DNA of 64,000 nt, taken from positions 1-64,000 of the forward strand of contig JAJDEV010000001.1 in assembly GCA_029259605.1 (NCBI GenBank), read 5' to 3'. Made by a program: the position numbers and the translations under genes. This document shows, piece by piece, positions 50,752 through 61,821 of this stretch. This stretch comes from Planctomycetota bacterium (GTDB lineage: Bacteria > Planctomycetota > UBA1135 > GCA-002686595). The notes under the pieces were generated by a model. The model did no database searches and was not told the origin of the DNA. It saw only the letters and a program-made list of their open reading frames with translations. The first letter of the stretch is position 1, and every line of letters starts with the position of its first letter.

Positions 50752-52440
50752 CTACAAACGGCGAGCACGCATGTCGTTTCCGGTGTTGGCCTTCGGATGC
50801 GAACGAGCGACGGGCGCCTCGCTCGCACGGAAGGCATTGAACGCCGCGTTCCACTGTTGTGCGCGGAACAGGACGTCGTTGCCGTCCGGCGCGAAGCGGA
50901 TCGAGTCGACGACGCCGCCCACGTGCAGCAGGTTCGTCACGCGCGTCGCCGGAAGCGACCCATCGATCGGGATCGAGTACAGGTCGTGGTTCGGCGTGTC
51001 CTTCACGTCGACGTAGAGCAGGAATGCGCCGTCCGGACTGATGGCGCGGCTTCGGAAGTCCCCGGTGCTCACCACGAACGGGGACGCGCTGCCGTCGACG
51101 GGGACGGTCTTCAGCGCGGCGGGGACCGGCGCGACGAACGGATCGGCGTCGGCGGTGTAGACGGCGGTGCGGCTGTCCGGGCTGCACGTGAAGTGGATTT
51201 GGTAGAGCGCGTGGGGCGCGACGAGCGTGTCGAGTCGGATCGCGTTCGCGAAGCCGAGCTCGGCGCGGTTGCTCATCAGGTGGCGCGCGACGGATTGGAC
51301 GGCGTCCCTTTCCTCCCAAACGACTCGCTCGCCGTTCGGGGTGAACTCGACCTGGCCGATGTCGCGCAGCACGGCCGACGTGCGGTGCGCGAACGCCCCG
51401 TCGATCGCGCGCGACCAGAGCTGGCGGTCGAAGCCCGTGAGGTACTCGTACACGACGTAGTCGCCCGTGGGGCTGACGACGAAGCGGTTGACCGACCCCT
51501 GGCTCAACAGATGATTGAAGCGCGTCGGCGCCGCGCTGCCGTCGGTGGGCGCGAGCATGAGCGCGCGTCGACCCGCGACCAGTTCTTCGGCGAGGTAGAG
51601 CACGTTCGCGCCGTCGCGTGTGAACGCGAAGCTCGAAACCGCGGGGCGCACCAAGCCGTTGGGCGGCGCCAGCGGACCGTTCACCTGGAACGGCGGCGAG
51701 CTTCCGTCGATCGGCACGAGGTAGAGGTACCGGTCGCCCGTCGCCGGATCGGCGCCGATGTACGCGACCTTGTCGCTCGAAGGCGAGACGGCGATCGAGC
51801 TCGGCGGCGCGGCGCCGTCGCTGAGCAGGATGGGCGGCGTGCGTCCGTCCGGGCGAACGGCGTAGATCGCGTTCGCGAACGTGTCGAACACGACCCACGC
51901 ACCGTCTCGGCTCAGCTGCCATTCCAAACGCACGAAGTCGGGACCGACGAGCGGAGGGTTGAGCTTCGTCGCCGCGTACCCGCCGTCGGACTCGGAGAGC
52001 GGCGCGCTGTACAGCTCGTACGTTCCGAACGAGAACGGCCCGGGCGTGTAGGTCGCCATGAAGACGACGCGCGAGCCGTCGGGCGTGAGCTCGAAGCGCG
52101 TGACGAGCCCGGAGCTGACGCCCTCGGGCGTGAGCGCGATCGGCGCATCGAACGACGCGACGAAGAGCTCGTGCTTGGCCTTCGCGCCGAACGGCGAGGT
52201 GCGCGCGCTGTAGACCAGCCGCTCGCCGTCGGGCGTGAGCTGGAACGCGAGCACGCTCCGGTCCCACGTCGAGTTGACCTGCTCGGGCGCCGCGTAGCGC
52301 TGCGCATCCGCGACCGGAGCGAGCAGCGGAAGCGCGAGCAGGAGCGTCGAGCCGCGTACGACCGCCCGGGCGACGCGCGTCAAGAGCTGGCGTTGCCGAC
52401 CCCGACTCGGATCGAAGCGCGCGTGGGCCGTGCTGTTCAT
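50752..52440 (-). CDS. Secreted TolB-like beta-propeller protein
   Basis: The 562-aa product has a signal peptide (hydrophobic at about residues 30-46, cleaved after VADAQ) and about ten WD40-like PD40 blades: FQLTPDGERLVYSAR, FELTPDGSRVVFMAT, FVVSPTGDYVVYEY, RFAPDGNDVLFRAQ and similar. Propellers of this type bind proteins or sugars in the periplasm; no enzyme motif is seen. The ATG at 52440 is upstream of the signal peptide by about 28 residues, so a later start is possible. Confidence 0.82.
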   Translation of the reverse strand: MNSTAHARFDPSRGRQRQLLTRVARAVVRGSTLLLALPLLAPVADAQRYAAPEQVNSTWDRSVLAFQLTPDGERLVYSARTSPFGAKAKHELFVASFDAPIALTPEGVSSGLVTRFELTPDGSRVVFMATYTPGPFSFGTYELYSAPLSESDGGYAATKLNPPLVGPDFVRLEWQLSRDGAWVVFDTFANAIYAVRPDGRTPPILLSDGAAPPSSIAVSPSSDKVAYIGADPATGDRYLYLVPIDGSSPPFQVNGPLAPPNGLVRPAVSSFAFTRDGANVLYLAEELVAGRRALMLAPTDGSAAPTRFNHLLSQGSVNRFVVSPTGDYVVYEYLTGFDRQLWSRAIDGAFAHRTSAVLRDIGQVEFTPNGERVVWEERDAVQSVARHLMSNRAELGFANAIRLDTLVAPHALYQIHFTCSPDSRTAVYTADADPFVAPVPAALKTVPVDGSASPFVVSTGDFRSRAISPDGAFLLYVDVKDTPNHDLYSIPIDGSLPATRVTNLLHVGGVVDSIRFAPDGNDVLFRAQQWNAAFNAFRASEAPVARSHPKANTGNDMRARRL

Positions 52441-52757
52441 GGAAGCGACTCCAGGGCGAGGAGGAACGGCGACGAGCTGGACCGAACGAGTCTACCAACG
52501 CGTTCGAATCGTGCCGCGGACGCCCCCTTGCAACACGACGCTCTCCGTCACCACCAGGCCACGTTGCCGTGCGCGCCGGAAACGCGACCGACGTTCGAGA
52601 CGCGGCTCTTCGTATCGAGCGGTTGTTGAACGAGCTGCTCGCCAGGTTGAAGCGCCGAACCTCTGGCGCGTGAGCTCGAGCGGAGTCTCTTGCCTCGTTC
52701 GATGGCGAAAAGCCCGGATCCGCGGGCGCGTGATGTCCGATCGACTACGGTGTCCGC
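52441..52757. other. Divergent intergenic region of 317 bp
   Basis: I see no gene, palindromic element or RNA. It must hold the promoters of the two divergent genes; the box at 52746-52751 belongs to the plus-strand gene. Confidence 0.4.
52746..52751 (+). promoter_or_regulatory. Leaderless-type -10 box (TACGGT)
   Basis: TACGGT ends 6 nt before the ATG at 52758. Confidence 0.42.
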
Positions 52758-55172
52758 ATGTCGAACACGCGTCCGCAAGGCTGGTTCCTGACCGGTCTGC
52801 TTCTGACGACGCTGGCGACGCTGGCGCTCGAGATCCTGGGGACGCGGCTGCTCTCCGTCACCGCGTGGTACCACTTCTCGTTCTTCGCCGTCTCGGTGGC
52901 GATGTTCGGCATGACCGCCGGTGCGGTGCGTGTGTATCTGGGCGGCGCGGAGTTCGAGGGGGACGCCGCGTTGCGTCAGCTCGCGCGGTACGGGACGTTG
53001 CTCGCGGTGGCGATCGTGCTGTCGCACTTCATGAGCCTCGTGATCCGCATTCCGATTCACTTGAGCACGATGACGGTCGCCGCGCTCATCGCCACGACGC
53101 TGGTGCTCGCGATCCCGTTCTATCTCTCGGGTGTGATCGTCGCCGTGGCGCTGACGCGCGTCCCCGGGCGCATCGGAACGATCTACGCGGTCGACCTCGG
53201 CGGAGCGGCGCTCGGGTGCTTGCTCGTGCTCCCGCTGCTCCAGTACGCGAACATCAGCTCGGCGGCGTTCGTTTGCGGCGGCCTGGCCGCGCTCGGTGCG
53301 TTCTGCTTTCGCCGCCACGCGAAGTGCGGAGGCGGTTTGAGCGACCTGCTCATCTGCGCGGGACTGGTCGTCGCGGCCGTCGCGAACGCGACGACGCAGC
53401 CGGCGGTGCGCGTGCTCTACTCGAAGGGCCAGGTGCTCGACGAGTCCGCCGTCTTCGGCGAGTACTGGAGCATCCACGGCCGGGTCATCGCGAACCACCC
53501 GATCGACGCGTCTCCGTTCTACTACGGACCGGGCAAGGGCGCGCCGCAGGACCGCCGTCCACTCGCCGCGCTCTCCATCGACGGCGGTGCGGCGACCGCG
53601 ATCATCGAGTTCGACGGGCGGCCGGAATCGCTGGATTGGATCGGCTTCGACGTCACGTCGCTGCCGTACCACCTGCGGCCGGGTGGCGCGGCCGGGATCA
53701 TCGGTGTTGGCGGAGGGCGCGACGTGCTCTCGGCGATCTGGGCGAGGAGCACGTCGATCACGGGGATCGAGGTGAACCGCGCGCTGATCGACTTGCTCGA
53801 GGGACCGTTCCGCGAGCTCGGCAACCTGGCCGGGCGGCCCGAGCTGACGCTCGTTCATGACGAGGCGCGCTCCTATCTCACGCGAACGAGCGAGCGCTTC
53901 GACGTTCTGCAGATGTCGCTCATCGACACGTGGGCGGCGACCGGCGCAGGGGCGTTCACGCTCACCGAGAACGGTCTGTACACGCTAGAGGCGTGGAAGG
54001 TCTTCCTCGGCACGCTGCAGCCGGGGGGCATCTTCAGCGTGTCGCGCTGGTATTCGCCCGATTCGCCGTTCGAGACGGCGCGCCTCGTCTCGCTCGCGAC
54101 GTCGAGTTTGATCGAGCGCGGGGTCGCGGATCCGTCGCGCCACCTCGCGCTCATCGGACGCGGCAGGATCGCGACGCTGCTGACGTCGGTCGATCCGTTC
54201 ACGGACGCCGACCTGGCCGAACTCGACGCGCTGATCGAGACGATGCGCTTTCGCCCGATCGTCGTCCCCGGTCATCCGCCGGCGGACGAGCTCCTCGGCG
54301 CGATCGCGAGCAGTCGCACGCACGAGGAGTTGACCGCGCGCGTCGCCGACGAAGCGTACGACTACTTGCCGAGCACGGACGAGCGGCCGTTCTTCTTCAA
54401 CCTGCTCAAGCCGGGCGCGCTCGCGCAGAGCTTCTCCGAGTTCGAGACGGACGGCGTGCTCGCGGGCAACTTCCTCGCGACCGCGACGCTCGCGATCCTG
54501 CTCGGCATCGTCCTCGTGCTCGTCCTGCTCACAGTGCTCGGACCGCTCGCCCGTTCGGGACTTCCGCGCCTGGACGCGGGCAGCTTCGCGATGTCGGTCA
54601 CCTACTTCGCGGCGATCGGCGCCGGCTACATGTTCCTCCAGATGGGGCTCATCCAGCGCTTCTCGATCTATCTGGGGCATCCGGTCTATTCCGTCGCCGT
54701 CGTGCTGTTCTCGATGATCCTCCTCACGGGCGTCGGGAGTCTGCTGACGGATCGCATCGCGCCCGAGAAGCAAGCGGCTTGGGCGCGCGTGCTCGCGCTG
54801 TGCACCGCGGTCGCGTTGCTGGCCGTGTCCTTCGCGCTGCAACCGATGCTGGAGTCCACGATCGAGCGCAGCCTCCTCGTCCGATGCGCCGTCGCCCTGT
54901 TCGTCGTCGGACCGATCGCGCTCCTGCTCGGGACGTTCTTCCCGCTGGGCATGCATCTCGTCCGGCGCCTGTCCGACGACGCGCTGCCGTGGATGTGGGG
55001 AGTCAATGGCGCGGCCGGAGTGCTCGCGTCCGTCGCGGCGATCGCGATCTCGATGTGGTGGGGCATCTCGCGCAACCTGCACCTCGCGGCGCTCGCCTAC
55101 GCGCTGCTCGTCGTCCCGATCGCGGTGCTCGCGTGGAAGGCGCGCGCGAACGCGACGGCGACGGAGGGCTGA
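52758..55172 (+). CDS. Spermidine-synthase-like integral membrane protein
   Basis: The 804-aa product has about six membrane helices in residues 10-215, then a soluble domain with a methyltransferase-like nucleotide fold (GIIGVGGGRDVLSAIW, ITGIEVNRALIDL, LVHDEARSYL) as in polyamine synthases, and about six more membrane helices at the end. The layout matches the large membrane-embedded spermidine-synthase-like proteins of environmental bacteria, whose reaction is unproved; the usual polyamine-binding acidic pair is not obvious. The end is 14 bp from the convergent kinase gene. Confidence 0.83.
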   Translation: MSNTRPQGWFLTGLLLTTLATLALEILGTRLLSVTAWYHFSFFAVSVAMFGMTAGAVRVYLGGAEFEGDAALRQLARYGTLLAVAIVLSHFMSLVIRIPIHLSTMTVAALIATTLVLAIPFYLSGVIVAVALTRVPGRIGTIYAVDLGGAALGCLLVLPLLQYANISSAAFVCGGLAALGAFCFRRHAKCGGGLSDLLICAGLVVAAVANATTQPAVRVLYSKGQVLDESAVFGEYWSIHGRVIANHPIDASPFYYGPGKGAPQDRRPLAALSIDGGAATAIIEFDGRPESLDWIGFDVTSLPYHLRPGGAAGIIGVGGGRDVLSAIWARSTSITGIEVNRALIDLLEGPFRELGNLAGRPELTLVHDEARSYLTRTSERFDVLQMSLIDTWAATGAGAFTLTENGLYTLEAWKVFLGTLQPGGIFSVSRWYSPDSPFETARLVSLATSSLIERGVADPSRHLALIGRGRIATLLTSVDPFTDADLAELDALIETMRFRPIVVPGHPPADELLGAIASSRTHEELTARVADEAYDYLPSTDERPFFFNLLKPGALAQSFSEFETDGVLAGNFLATATLAILLGIVLVLVLLTVLGPLARSGLPRLDAGSFAMSVTYFAAIGAGYMFLQMGLIQRFSIYLGHPVYSVAVVLFSMILLTGVGSLLTDRIAPEKQAAWARVLALCTAVALLAVSFALQPMLESTIERSLLVRCAVALFVVGPIALLLGTFFPLGMHLVRRLSDDALPWMWGVNGAAGVLASVAAIAISMWWGISRNLHLAALAYALLVVPIAVLAWKARANATATEG

Positions 55173-55186
55173 ACGGCGGGAGTCGA

Positions 55187-56889
<1,703 letters not shown>

Positions 56890-56893
<4 letters not shown>

Positions 56894-57474
56894 CCCTCCT
56901 GCGCGACGCTCGCGCCGACGAGCTCCTCGACGCGCCGCAGCACGCGCGTCTTCGCTTGATAAACAGAATCGATCGACATACCGAGCAGCTCCGCAGTCTC
57001 CGCGGCTTCGCGTCCCTCGAGCACGTACAACGAGAAGGCCGTGATCGTTCGCTCGGGAAACTCTCTTCCCAGGGTCGCGAGCGCGCGCCGCACGTGATGC
57101 TGGCGCCACGCCTGCTCCCACGGGTCGTCCGCGTCGGCAGCGGGATCGCCGACATCCTCTAGGGACGTCGACGGTTCGTCCTGACGACGACTTCGCGAAA
57201 GGCTGCGAATCGTCACGGTCTTGAGGTACGAGCGCAGGCGGCCCTTGTCCGGGTCGTAGCGAAACGCGGGCATCGCCTTCGTGAGCGAGAGCAGCACGTT
57301 CTGCAGCAGGTCGTCGCAATCGCTCGATTGCAGCCCACGCCTGCGACCGTAGTCGCGGATCAGCGGTCCGTAGCGATGCTCGAACTCGAGCCAAGCCTCG
57401 TGGTCGGGCCCGTTCCCGTGTTCGTCGCGCGACAGACGCGCGAGGAGTGAGGCGTGCGTGGAGGGGGCGTGCAT
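56890..57474 (-). CDS. ECF-type sigma factor
   Basis: The 194-aa product has region 2 (WLEFEHRYGPLIRDYGRRRG, CDDLLQNVLLSLTKAM, LRSYLKTVTIRSL) and a region 4 helix-turn-helix (YVLEGREAAETAELLGMSIDSVYQAKTRVLRRV). The linker is acidic. It stands upstream of and overlaps the kinase gene by 4 nt. The order sigma-then-kinase matches the pair at 31108-34868 and is the reverse of the pair at 8004-10480. Confidence 0.92.
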
Positions 57475-57617
57475 GGTCCAGATATCCCGGCGCCGACGAG
57501 GATCTACCCGTTCACGCGCAGATTCGCCAGTTCGTCGTCAGGTGACACCGGTGCGCGCCCTACTGCCTGGCGGACACCGATTCCGCCCGCGACCGACGAC
57601 CTTCTTCGAGGCTCCCC

Positions 57618-58427
57618 ATGCACGCTCTCACGATCTCAGCACTCGCAACGCTCTCCTTGTTCTCGTTTCACCCGACGGCAGATGACGACGTTCGCGCCGT
57701 CGACGTGGGGAGTCGTGAGGTGAGCGGCAAGCGTCTCCGCCCGTTCGACGCGACGTGGACCAGCGCGAAGGCCGAGATCACCGAGGTCGCGACGATCGAG
57801 AAGCGTGATGGCCGGAAGTGCTACGTGCGCGTGCAACACTGGCCCGCGCTGCAGGAAGGTGTGGTGAGCGTGCGTTCCGAGCTCGTGCTCGACGCATCCA
57901 CGCTCGAAACGGTCAGCTTTCAGACCGAGCTCGTGGGGCTCCCCGAGGGCGCTGGCGTTGGCGACACACCGGTCTTCCTGCGCTGGGAGTTCGATGGAGC
58001 GAACTACGCGTGCACGGTGCAGCGGGGCGTCGCGGGCGAGCGGGTGACGAATCGCTCCGCTTTGCCGGCTCCCATGTTCGAAGGCAGCGGACTCGGCCTC
58101 GCGCTCGCCGCGCTTCCGCTGAAGGACGGCTACGAGGCGCGCTTGCCCGTCGCGATGAACCTCGGTCTGACCGACGCCCTGACGCTCTACAACGTCCACG
58201 CGCGCGTCGTCGGAACGGAGACGTTCGAGTGGAAGGGGAAGGACGTCGAGGCGTGGGTGGTCGACGTCGACTGGGCGGATCCGGAAACGGGTGAGATCAC
58301 CTCCGCGGGTGGCGCCGACGCGCCGGGCGGCGCGTACTTCGTTGCGGCCAAGCCGCCGAAGGGTTGTCCGCACGTTGTGAGCTATCGCAACGACAGCGTG
58401 AGGATCGAGCTGGCTTCCGAGGAGTGA
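57618..58427 (+). CDS. Secreted protein of unknown function
   Basis: The 269-aa product has a short export signal (to about residue 18) and a beta-rich body with strands of the DUF3108/lipocalin-like type (EVATIEKRDGRKCYVRVQHW, FLRWEFDGANYACTV). A single cysteine pair is possible. No family is certain. It is convergent with the SNF2 gene, which ends 33 bp further on. Confidence 0.62.
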   Translation: MHALTISALATLSLFSFHPTADDDVRAVDVGSREVSGKRLRPFDATWTSAKAEITEVATIEKRDGRKCYVRVQHWPALQEGVVSVRSELVLDASTLETVSFQTELVGLPEGAGVGDTPVFLRWEFDGANYACTVQRGVAGERVTNRSALPAPMFEGSGLGLALAALPLKDGYEARLPVAMNLGLTDALTLYNVHARVVGTETFEWKGKDVEAWVVDVDWADPETGEITSAGGADAPGGAYFVAAKPPKGCPHVVSYRNDSVRIELASEE

Positions 58428-58460
58428 GAAGCGGCGCGTGCGAGCGGGGAGTCCGCGACC

Positions 58461-60242
58461 CTACGCGTCCTCGTCGCTCGCGTCCGCGTTGCCCTCGGCG
58501 GCGTCGATCAAGGACTCGGCGAACTCGCCCGTGAACAAGTCGGCCTGCGCGTCGCCGTCGATGGCTTGGTCGATGATGCGCTGCTTCTTGAGCAGCGTTC
58601 CGATCATGCGCGCGTCGAGCGAGTCCTCGAGCACCAGGTGCTGGACGAGGACGCTGTCCTTCTGGCCGATGCGGTGCGTGCGGTCCTCGGCCTGGGTCAT
58701 GTGCGCCGGGACCCAGTCGAGCTCGGCGAAGACGACGTGGGACGAGGCGGTCAGCGTCAACCCGAAGCCGGCGGCCGTGATCGAGCCGATGAAGAGCGCG
58801 CAGGTCGGGTCTTCCTGGAAGCGATCGACCGCGGCCTGGCGCGCGGCGACGTCGTCGCTGCCGGTGAGCGTGACGACCGCGTCGCCGAACGGCTCGGCGA
58901 GCTGGCGGATGACCTCGCGATGGTGCGCGAAGACGACGACCTTGGGCACGTCCTCGAGGACGCCCTTCAGGTGTTCGAGGATGAGCGGCACCTTCGCGAG
59001 CGCGGTGTCCTGGCGCAGCTTCGCCAGCTCGCCGAAGGCCGCGTTGATGCCGGCGCGGATCGCCGCGAGCTCGGCGTCGCTCTCGTCGCCCTTCCGGCGC
59101 TTCAGCGCGCGCAGCTCGCCGAGCCGGCGCTTGTGCTCCTCCCATGCCTCGGTCTCGACCGCGATCAGCTTCGAGATGTGGTCCGAGGCGAGTTCGATGA
59201 CCTGGCGGCGCTTGGGCGGCAGATCGGGCAGCACTTCGGCCTTGGTGCGCCGGATCATGATCGTGCCGCGCAGCCGTTCGTGCAGCTCCTCCAGGTTGTC
59301 CGCGCCGACGAACTCCCAGCCGAAGTTGTTCTTGATCGGCATGCAGTAGCGCTTCGCGAACGTCCAGAAGTGACCGAACTCCGCTTCGTCGAGTGCGTTC
59401 AGAATCGGCCACAGCTCGATCGGCCGATTGAGGATCGGCGTGCCGGTGAGGAACAGCTTGCGCCGCGCCTCGATCGCGTAGAGCGCCTTCGAGCGCTTCG
59501 CGTCCTTGTTCTTGACGTAGTGGCACTCGTCGGCGACGAGCACGTCCCACGCCTTGCCGAGCTCCTTCTTCCACTTGCCGAGGATGTCGTAGTTGATGAC
59601 GACGACGTCGGCGTCCGTGGGGAACGTCTTGCCGGCGATGCCGACCTCGCCGCGCGCGACGAGCCAGTGCTCGCACTCGCGCGCCCAGTTCAGCTTCAGG
59701 CTCGCCGGGCAAACGATGAGCACGCGCTTCGCGCTCTCGTCCGTGTTGATGATGCCGAGCGCCTCGATCGTCTTGCCGAGCCCCATCTCGTCGGCGAGCA
59801 GCGTGTTCGGCCGGCTGAGCCCGTAGGCGATCGCCGCGCGCTGGTAGGGCAGGTACTCGAAGCCCTCCGGGCTCGGCGCGTCGATCTTCGCGTCGCGCGC
59901 GCGGCTGGCGACCAGCGCCTGCATGCGCTGCAGCTTCTTGACCTTGAGCGCGCGCGCCTTCTTCTTCTGTTCCTCGTCCCGCTGCGCGCCGGCGTCGCCC
60001 GACTCGTTCATGATGCGGACGTGCAGCGCGGGCTCCGCGTACTCGACGAGCTCGAGCGCGTGCAGGACGTCGCGCGTCCACCACACGGCGCCGAGGTCGT
60101 TGTCGCACAGCTCACACGCCGAACGCCGACAGCGCGCGGGGTGCCAGCGCAGCCCCGCGTTCTTGGGGATCGAGCGGTCGGCGTAGTCGCTCGTGAGAAC
60201 GAAGAGCCCGTCGATCGGTTCGGTGAGGGTCGGGCTAGCCAA
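58461..60242 (-). CDS. SNF2-family DNA helicase/translocase
   Basis: The 593-aa product has both RecA-like lobes with SNF2 motifs: LLADEMGLGKT (motif I), VLVADECHYVKN (DEAH-type box), FLTGTPILN, and in the second lobe KVVVFAHH and TQAEDRTHRIGQ. An N-terminal region of about 100 residues contains CxxC-type pairs (CRRSACELC) and resembles the HARP-like extension of small SNF2 proteins such as SMARCAL1 relatives. It should translocate on double-stranded or branched DNA using ATP. The TTG start is uncertain. Confidence 0.88.
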   Translation of the reverse strand: MASPTLTEPIDGLFVLTSDYADRSIPKNAGLRWHPARCRRSACELCDNDLGAVWWTRDVLHALELVEYAEPALHVRIMNESGDAGAQRDEEQKKKARALKVKKLQRMQALVASRARDAKIDAPSPEGFEYLPYQRAAIAYGLSRPNTLLADEMGLGKTIEALGIINTDESAKRVLIVCPASLKLNWARECEHWLVARGEVGIAGKTFPTDADVVVINYDILGKWKKELGKAWDVLVADECHYVKNKDAKRSKALYAIEARRKLFLTGTPILNRPIELWPILNALDEAEFGHFWTFAKRYCMPIKNNFGWEFVGADNLEELHERLRGTIMIRRTKAEVLPDLPPKRRQVIELASDHISKLIAVETEAWEEHKRRLGELRALKRRKGDESDAELAAIRAGINAAFGELAKLRQDTALAKVPLILEHLKGVLEDVPKVVVFAHHREVIRQLAEPFGDAVVTLTGSDDVAARQAAVDRFQEDPTCALFIGSITAAGFGLTLTASSHVVFAELDWVPAHMTQAEDRTHRIGQKDSVLVQHLVLEDSLDARMIGTLLKKQRIIDQAIDGDAQADLFTGEFAESLIDAAEGNADASDEDA

Positions 60243-60321
60243 ACGCGTGCGGGGTCGGGTCGGGGGGGCGCGGCGGCTCCCCGGTGCGCTTCGTTGTGCC
60301 GTATCGCGCGACCGCGTGCAA

Positions 60322-60726
60322 TCAGCTCGGGTCGGGGAGCACCGCGATGGCCTCGGCCTCGATGCCGACGCCGAGCGCGAGCTCGCGGCAGGGGATGACC
60401 GCGCGCGCGGGCCTGTGGTCGCCGAAAAACTCGGCGAACGCGGCGTTCACCTCGCCCCACTTCGACCCGTCGGGGATGTAGATCGTCAGCTTGACGATGT
60501 GTTCGCGAGCGCCGCCCGCCGCGCGCACGACGGCGGCGACGTTCTCGAGCGTCTGCCGCGTCTGCTCTCCCATGCTGCCGAGCAGCGGCTCGCCGGTGGC
60601 CGGGTCGATCGGCAATTGGCCGGAGACGAACACCATGTTCCCGGCGACGACGCCCTGGCTGTAGTGTCCCGCGGGCTGCGGAGCTTCGGGCGTCGACACG
60701 GGGCACTGCGGTTGCGCTTGCTTCAT
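60322..60726 (-). CDS. RidA (YjgF/YER057c/UK114) family protein
   Basis: The 134-aa product has the RidA fold: PAGHYSQGVVAGNMVFVSGQ at the start, a QTLENVAAVVRAAG helix, VKLTIYIPD and PARAVIPCREL with the conserved arginine of the imine-binding pocket, then IEAEAIAV. RidA deaminates reactive enamines and imines formed by pyridoxal enzymes. The ATG at 60726 follows a TATCCT box by 7 nt. Confidence 0.9.
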   Translation of the reverse strand: MKQAQPQCPVSTPEAPQPAGHYSQGVVAGNMVFVSGQLPIDPATGEPLLGSMGEQTRQTLENVAAVVRAAGGAREHIVKLTIYIPDGSKWGEVNAAFAEFFGDHRPARAVIPCRELALGVGIEAEAIAVLPDPS

Positions 60727-60733
60727 GCGAATC

Positions 60734-60739
60734 AGGATA
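60734..60739 (-). promoter_or_regulatory. Leaderless-type -10 box (TATCCT)
   Basis: TATCCT on the minus strand ends 7 nt before the ATG at 60726. Confidence 0.5.
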
Positions 60740-60833
60740 CGCGCGAGGCGAGCGCGGCGTACCGGTTCGCAAACGTGGAGCGTCTGCATACTGTCAGGCG
60801 TCCGCGCGCACGGGACTTCCGCGCTCGGACGGG

Positions 60834-60839
60834 TACACT
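60834..60839 (+). promoter_or_regulatory. -10 box (TACACT) with leader and ribosome site
   Basis: TACACT is followed by GCAGGAG at 60881-60887 and the ATG at 60893, so this gene has a conventional leader of about 45 nt. Confidence 0.4.
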
Positions 60840-60892
60840 CGCGCGCCCGGTGTGGCGGTTCACACCGAGTCATTCCTCCCGCAGGAGTTCCG

Positions 60893-61216
60893 ATGAACGT
60901 GTTGTCCGAACCCGCCGTCGAAGCGGAGATCGAGCGCGCCGAAGCCGCGCTCGACGCGCGCGATGCGCGCTACCGTCAGCTGTGGAATCAAATCCGCGTG
61001 CGCCCGGCGCAGTGGGATCAAACGCAATACCCGCGCGTCGGACCGGCGTGGGTCGTGGGCCTGATGGACGGGCGCTGTCTGTACTTCAACGCGGTGGAAG
61101 GCGGCTGGGGTTGGGGGCGCTTCAAGGAGTTCGGCGAGATCACCGAGTTCCACACCCAGAAGGACGCGCTCGCGGACGTCATCGCGCGCGCGGCGGACGC
61201 GCTCGCGGAGAGCTGA
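60893..61216 (+). CDS. Small protein of unknown function
   Basis: The 107-aa product is soluble, with a helical start (EAEIERAEAALDARDARYRQLW), an aromatic-rich centre (WVVGLMDGRCLYFNAVEGGWGWG) and a helical end. No family recognised. A good ribosome site precedes the ATG. The following GNAT gene begins 4 bp after its stop, suggesting an operon. Confidence 0.6.
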   Translation: MNVLSEPAVEAEIERAEAALDARDARYRQLWNQIRVRPAQWDQTQYPRVGPAWVVGLMDGRCLYFNAVEGGWGWGRFKEFGEITEFHTQKDALADVIARAADALAES

Positions 61217-61220
61217 GCGC

Positions 61221-61718
61221 GTGCGTCTCGAGTCCGAGCGCCTGAATCTGCGGACCTGGTCGAACGACGACTTCGACCGCTTCGCTGCGTTCTACGCCGA
61301 CGAGCGATACGCGGAGTTCGTCGGCGGCGCGTGCGACCGCGGCGATGCTTGGCGCCGCTTCGCCGGCATCGTCGGACACTGGCAGCTGCGCGGCTACGGC
61401 TTCTGGGCGCTCGAGGAGAAGTCGAGCGGCGACGTCGTCGGCGGGTGCGGCCTCTGGTTCCCCGAGGGCTGGCCCGAGCTCGAGGTCGGCTACTGGTTGC
61501 ATCCGGAAGCGCACGGCAAGGGCTACGCGACCGAGGCGGCGGCGCGCGCGAAGCGCTACGCGTTCGAGGAGCTCGGCGCGGCCACGCTCGTCAGCTACAT
61601 CGACGAGCAGAACGCACCGTCGATCGCCGTCGCCGAGCGCCTCGGCGCGACGTACGACGGGACGATCGAGCTCGCCAAGTTCGGCCCACACCGGGTCTAC
61701 CGGCACCCGCGTCCCTGA
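61221..61718 (+). CDS. RimJ/RimL-type GNAT acetyltransferase
   Basis: The 165-aa product has the RimI/RimJ/RimL pattern: LESERLNLRTWSNDDFDRF at the start, LEVGYWLHPEAHGKGYATEAA (pyrophosphate loop, about residues 90-110), and SYIDEQNAPSIAVAERLGATYDG. These enzymes acetylate protein N-termini or small amines. GTG at 61221 is the only start that gives the complete first strand. Confidence 0.88.
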   Translation: MRLESERLNLRTWSNDDFDRFAAFYADERYAEFVGGACDRGDAWRRFAGIVGHWQLRGYGFWALEEKSSGDVVGGCGLWFPEGWPELEVGYWLHPEAHGKGYATEAAARAKRYAFEELGAATLVSYIDEQNAPSIAVAERLGATYDGTIELAKFGPHRVYRHPRP

Positions 61719-61821
61719 TCGCCGGGGCTCCCGCCCGATCGAATTTGGGTCTTCGTGCAACGCGCGAGCTCCCCGTGCGGAGTCTCGTCGGAGCACGTCC
61801 CCCGATTCGGAGCCCTTCCTC